Shown: in pieces, positions 61,857-64,000 of the stretch
Numbering within the stretch: the stretch's first letter is position 1
How the letters are laid out: every line of letters begins with the position of its first letter
Origin: Chlamydiales bacterium
GTDB taxonomy: Bacteria > Chlamydiota > Chlamydiia > Chlamydiales > Simkaniaceae
Assembly (NCBI GenBank): GCA_024233515.1
Contig: JACKPO010000005.1
Location: forward strand, 1 to 64,000
Length of the DNA stretch: 64,000 nt
Direction: 5' to 3'
The notes under the pieces: model-generated
Databases searched by the model: none
Told to the model about the DNA's origin: nothing
Seen by the model: only the letters and a program-made list of their open reading frames with translations
Made by a program: the position numbers and the translations under genes

Positions 61857-61922
61857 ATGAAAAAATTATTCCTTTTGATGGGGGGAGCAATGTTTTTTTG
61901 TTTATGGATTGGAAAAAATTAA
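61857..61922 (+). CDS. Tiny hydrophobic peptide between porin genes
   Basis: A 21-codon frame starting with a signal-peptide-like sequence (MKKLFLLMGGAMFFCLW) and preceded by CAGGTAA. It could be a leader peptide, a small membrane peptide or the relic of another porin's signal sequence. Nothing else supports it. Confidence 0.25.
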   Translation: MKKLFLLMGGAMFFCLWIGKN

Positions 61923-61944
61923 CAAATAGATCTGGAGTTTTACT

Positions 61945-63264
61945 ATGAAAACCCACTTTTCAAAGCTTGCCCTCGGTTTAGGGGCCGCTTCGATGTTTTT
62001 AAGCGCAAGTGCTTTTGCTTATCGCGATCTCGATGATCGACTCGATACGCTAGAAAAAGAGATGCAAGAAATCTCGGCGCACAACCCCCAAGGAACCTAT
62101 GGCGCTAAGTTTGCAACCGCTCGTCCCGAAACAGAAGGGACAAGATGGTACGTCGCTCTTGATGTCCTGTATTGGCACCCCAAGATGGGAGGGACAGAGT
62201 TTGCCATTGGCTATACCCCTCAAGGATACATTTCCTCAGAATCAATCCCTGAAGTGGCCACTCAACACTACCCTCGAGGGAAGGTCAAGGAAAATGACTT
62301 CTCTTGGGATCTTGGTCTTAAGGTTGGTCTTGGGTATAAAACACCCCATGACAAATGGGATGTCTTTGCACGCTACACTTGGTTTGAGTCTCATAGTTCC
62401 AACTCAATGCACAAAGATGCACCGAGCGCAATCATCCCCCTTAAAATCAACTTCGATGCCACGATCAATATCTTTACAACAGACCTGTTTAAGATGAAGT
62501 TTTTTTGCAACCATGCAAAATCTACCGTTGATATCGATTACAATAACATCGATTTAGAGCTTTCTAGAAGCTATTTCACCAGTAAAAATTGGTCTGTTCG
62601 CCCTCACCTCGATATTAAAGCAACCTTTTTATCGATCGATCAAAAGGTTCAATATATCCAAGATGTCAATCAAGACATTTCTAGCTTGTTTTATGATCTC
62701 TTAAGTCCTGAGGTGAAGGTCGATCTTAAGTCCAAAATTAAGGGACTTGGTCCACGCCTAGGTCTAGATACAAAACTCTATCTTGGCAACGGGTTTAATA
62801 TTTTTGCTGACGCGTCCGGATCGATCCTTTATTCGAGCGTAAAAACAAGTCAAAAAGATGTGCTTCCGAACTTCGAATTTGGGGGTCTTTTCCCAGAGCG
62901 GGTGATCGAACTCTTTAATGAAGTCTTCGATATTCTTTTTGGAGGTCCCTCTAGAGATCTGAAGCATAAGTATCACCGTTTTTTCCCTTATGCTCACGCA
63001 GCACTTGGGCTTGAATGGAACAAATACTTAAACCAAAAAAAGCAACACCTCTCTCTTAAAATGGGTTACGAAGTCCACTATTATTGGAGAGTTAACCAGC
63101 TCGAAAACGTTTCCAACGTCTTTTCAGAGCCGACAATTACTGCCGTTGATCTTGATAACACAATCCAGGTCACTGTCGTTCCCCATGGGCGTCATGATAA
63201 CGTCCATAACTCCAATGATCTCATGTTTTATGGGATTACTGGAAGTGCCCGACTCGATTTCTAA
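61945..63264 (+). CDS. MOMP-like outer-membrane porin, copy 2
   Basis: A 439-residue paralogue of the previous porin: signal peptide ending SASAFA, coiled-coil segment LDDRLDTLEKEMQEISA, VLYWHPKMGGTEFA, WDLGLKVGLGYKTPHDKWD, FARYTWFES, VDIDYNNIDLELSRSYF and terminal RLDF. It carries extra sequence in variable loops, mainly around residues 185-200 and 300-340. Closed by the terminator at 63286. Confidence 0.88.
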   Translation: MKTHFSKLALGLGAASMFLSASAFAYRDLDDRLDTLEKEMQEISAHNPQGTYGAKFATARPETEGTRWYVALDVLYWHPKMGGTEFAIGYTPQGYISSESIPEVATQHYPRGKVKENDFSWDLGLKVGLGYKTPHDKWDVFARYTWFESHSSNSMHKDAPSAIIPLKINFDATINIFTTDLFKMKFFCNHAKSTVDIDYNNIDLELSRSYFTSKNWSVRPHLDIKATFLSIDQKVQYIQDVNQDISSLFYDLLSPEVKVDLKSKIKGLGPRLGLDTKLYLGNGFNIFADASGSILYSSVKTSQKDVLPNFEFGGLFPERVIELFNEVFDILFGGPSRDLKHKYHRFFPYAHAALGLEWNKYLNQKKQHLSLKMGYEVHYYWRVNQLENVSNVFSEPTITAVDLDNTIQVTVVPHGRHDNVHNSNDLMFYGITGSARLDF

Positions 63265-63285
63265 TTGTTAGATCGGTGTTGATTT

Positions 63286-63316
63286 AAACCCAAGTCAATT
63301 GACTTGGGTTTTTTTA
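63286..63316 (+). terminator. Rho-independent terminator after porin copy 2
   Basis: A perfect 26-base palindrome (63286-63311; outer AAACCCAAG, centre TCAATTGA) with T bases running to 63315. Because it is fully self-complementary it can act in both directions. Confidence 0.85.
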
Positions 63317-63340
63317 TTGACTCAATTAGAGCGTTATAAT
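63312..63340 (+). promoter_or_regulatory. Candidate promoter of porin copy 3
   Basis: A perfect -10 TATAAT at 63335-63340, 43 bases before the start. The region 16-17 bases upstream reads TTTTAT/TTTATT within the terminator's T-tract, a weak -35. Confidence 0.4.
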
Positions 63341-63382
63341 AAGCAACATTAAATATGATTAAAAAAAATAGGAGCCGGTTCC

Positions 63383-64000
63383 ATGAAAAACCACCTTTCT
63401 AAACTTGGTCTTGGCCTCTGCGCTGCATCAATGCTTCTTTGCAGTTCAGCCTTTGCCTTTCGAGATATCGATGATCGTCTGGACGCGCTGGAAACAGCCA
63501 TGCAAGAAATCTCTGCTCGCAACCCTCAAGGAACATTGGGGGCTGAATTTCGCACCTCACGTCCTGAAAACGAAGGGACCCCTTGGTATCTTACTTTTGA
63601 TGTGATCTATTGGCATCCAAAAATGGGAGGGACCGAATATGCGATTACCTACTCTCCTAAAGGATATCTAGATGATCCAGAGAACATCCCCTACGGTGTC
63701 TTCGCTACAGACCACCGTCCAGAAGGAGAAATGAAGGAGAACGGCTTTAGTTGGGACCTAGGACTTAAGGCTGGAATTGGTTATAAAACGCCCCATGATG
63801 ATTGGGACGTTTATTCTCGCTACACCTGGTTCGAATCGCATAGCACCAGCCAAGTTCAAAAAGACTTTCCCAGTGCAATTATTGCACTAAAAATCCCCAT
63901 CACCTCTTCAATCAAATTTGATTTCATTGGGATTGGAGATAAAAGTGTTGTCATCTATGCTAACCATGCGAAATCAACAGTCGATATCGATTACAATAAT
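63383..64000 (+). CDS. MOMP-like outer-membrane porin, copy 3 (partial, runs off window)
   Basis: The first 206 codons of a third paralogue: signal peptide (CAASMLLCSSAFA), IDDRLDALETAMQEISA coiled coil, VIYWHPKMGGTEYA, WDLGLKAGIGYKTPHDDWD, SRYTWFES and STVDIDYNN at the edge. GGAG precedes ATG 63383. The frame is open to the end of the window. Confidence 0.88.
   Translation, partial: MKNHLSKLGLGLCAASMLLCSSAFAFRDIDDRLDALETAMQEISARNPQGTLGAEFRTSRPENEGTPWYLTFDVIYWHPKMGGTEYAITYSPKGYLDDPENIPYGVFATDHRPEGEMKENGFSWDLGLKAGIGYKTPHDDWDVYSRYTWFESHSTSQVQKDFPSAIIALKIPITSSIKFDFIGIGDKSVVIYANHAKSTVDIDYNN

Noticed and set aside
1..64000. CRISPR arrays, tRNA or rRNA genes
   Set aside because: No regularly spaced direct repeats, no T-loop GGTTCRA cloverleaf candidates and no rRNA-like stretches were noticed by reading; a tool scan would be decisive.

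Overview
The window reads as a chromosome segment of a member of the Chlamydiota, most likely an environmental Simkania-like lineage rather than a Chlamydiaceae species. From memory of Chlamydia trachomatis gene order, several neighbourhoods match: rpmG-lolCE-lolD (CT150-152), the small basic proteins followed by ybeY and a CorC/HlyC CBS protein (CT421.x-423), tpiA next to xseA-xseB-dxs (CT328-331), and zwf close to pgl (CT185-186). The right edge carries a tandem array of MOMP-like porins, a family known to be greatly expanded in Simkania. No tRNA, rRNA or CRISPR was seen. Coding density is high, with many ATGA/GTGA start-stop overlaps. Several convergent gene pairs also overlap at their 3' ends.

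Layout, left to right. 1-4341: the end of nadA, a small Ala/Glu/Lys-rich protein with a clear terminator, then the oxidative pentose-phosphate operon zwf-opcA-like-pgl. 4456-12381: three tandem, closely similar autotransporters. 12489-14981: two convergent lineage-type hypotheticals, one with an Inc-like hydrophobic hairpin. 15077-16063: tsaD, then a 478-base gene-free stretch packed with short hairpins. 16542-23808: an apparent long operon behind a good promoter: rpmG, lolCE, lolD, ugd, a polyprenyl synthase, a sugar-phosphate transferase, galE and an MreD-like protein. These cover lipoprotein export, UDP-sugars, isoprenoid lipid and polysaccharide initiation.

23860-30867 is the accessory region. 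An RHS-repeat gene is split by two abutting IS630-family elements, each with a conserved A AAA AAT frameshift site. The surviving RHS C-terminus ends in a lipase-like domain and is followed by two tandem-duplicated small secreted proteins, which are candidate immunity or accessory proteins.

30854-42706 is mostly housekeeping: suhB-like, folD, apbE, a HAD phosphatase, maf, rnr, two DUF502 proteins, holC-like, two small basic proteins, ybeY, a secreted ankyrin protein and corC. A 161-base MITE-like inverted-repeat element and a Cys-rich mini-lipoprotein lie between maf and rnr. 42885-54514 holds a DUF3604 protein, a small Cys-rich membrane protein resembling NqrM, several lineage-type hypotheticals, a HEAT-repeat protein, lptD, a minus-strand trio of small hydrophobic proteins and a large divergent membrane-anchored protein. 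54511-60534 has def-secG-tpiA on the minus strand, divergent from xseA-xseB-dxs-nadK. 60617-64000 holds three MOMP-like porin genes, the last cut by the window edge.

The genes most worth attention concern the cell surface: autotransporters and porins, LPS and lipoprotein transport (lptD, lolCDE), a possible polysaccharide initiation module, and the disrupted RHS/lipase locus with its duplicated followers.
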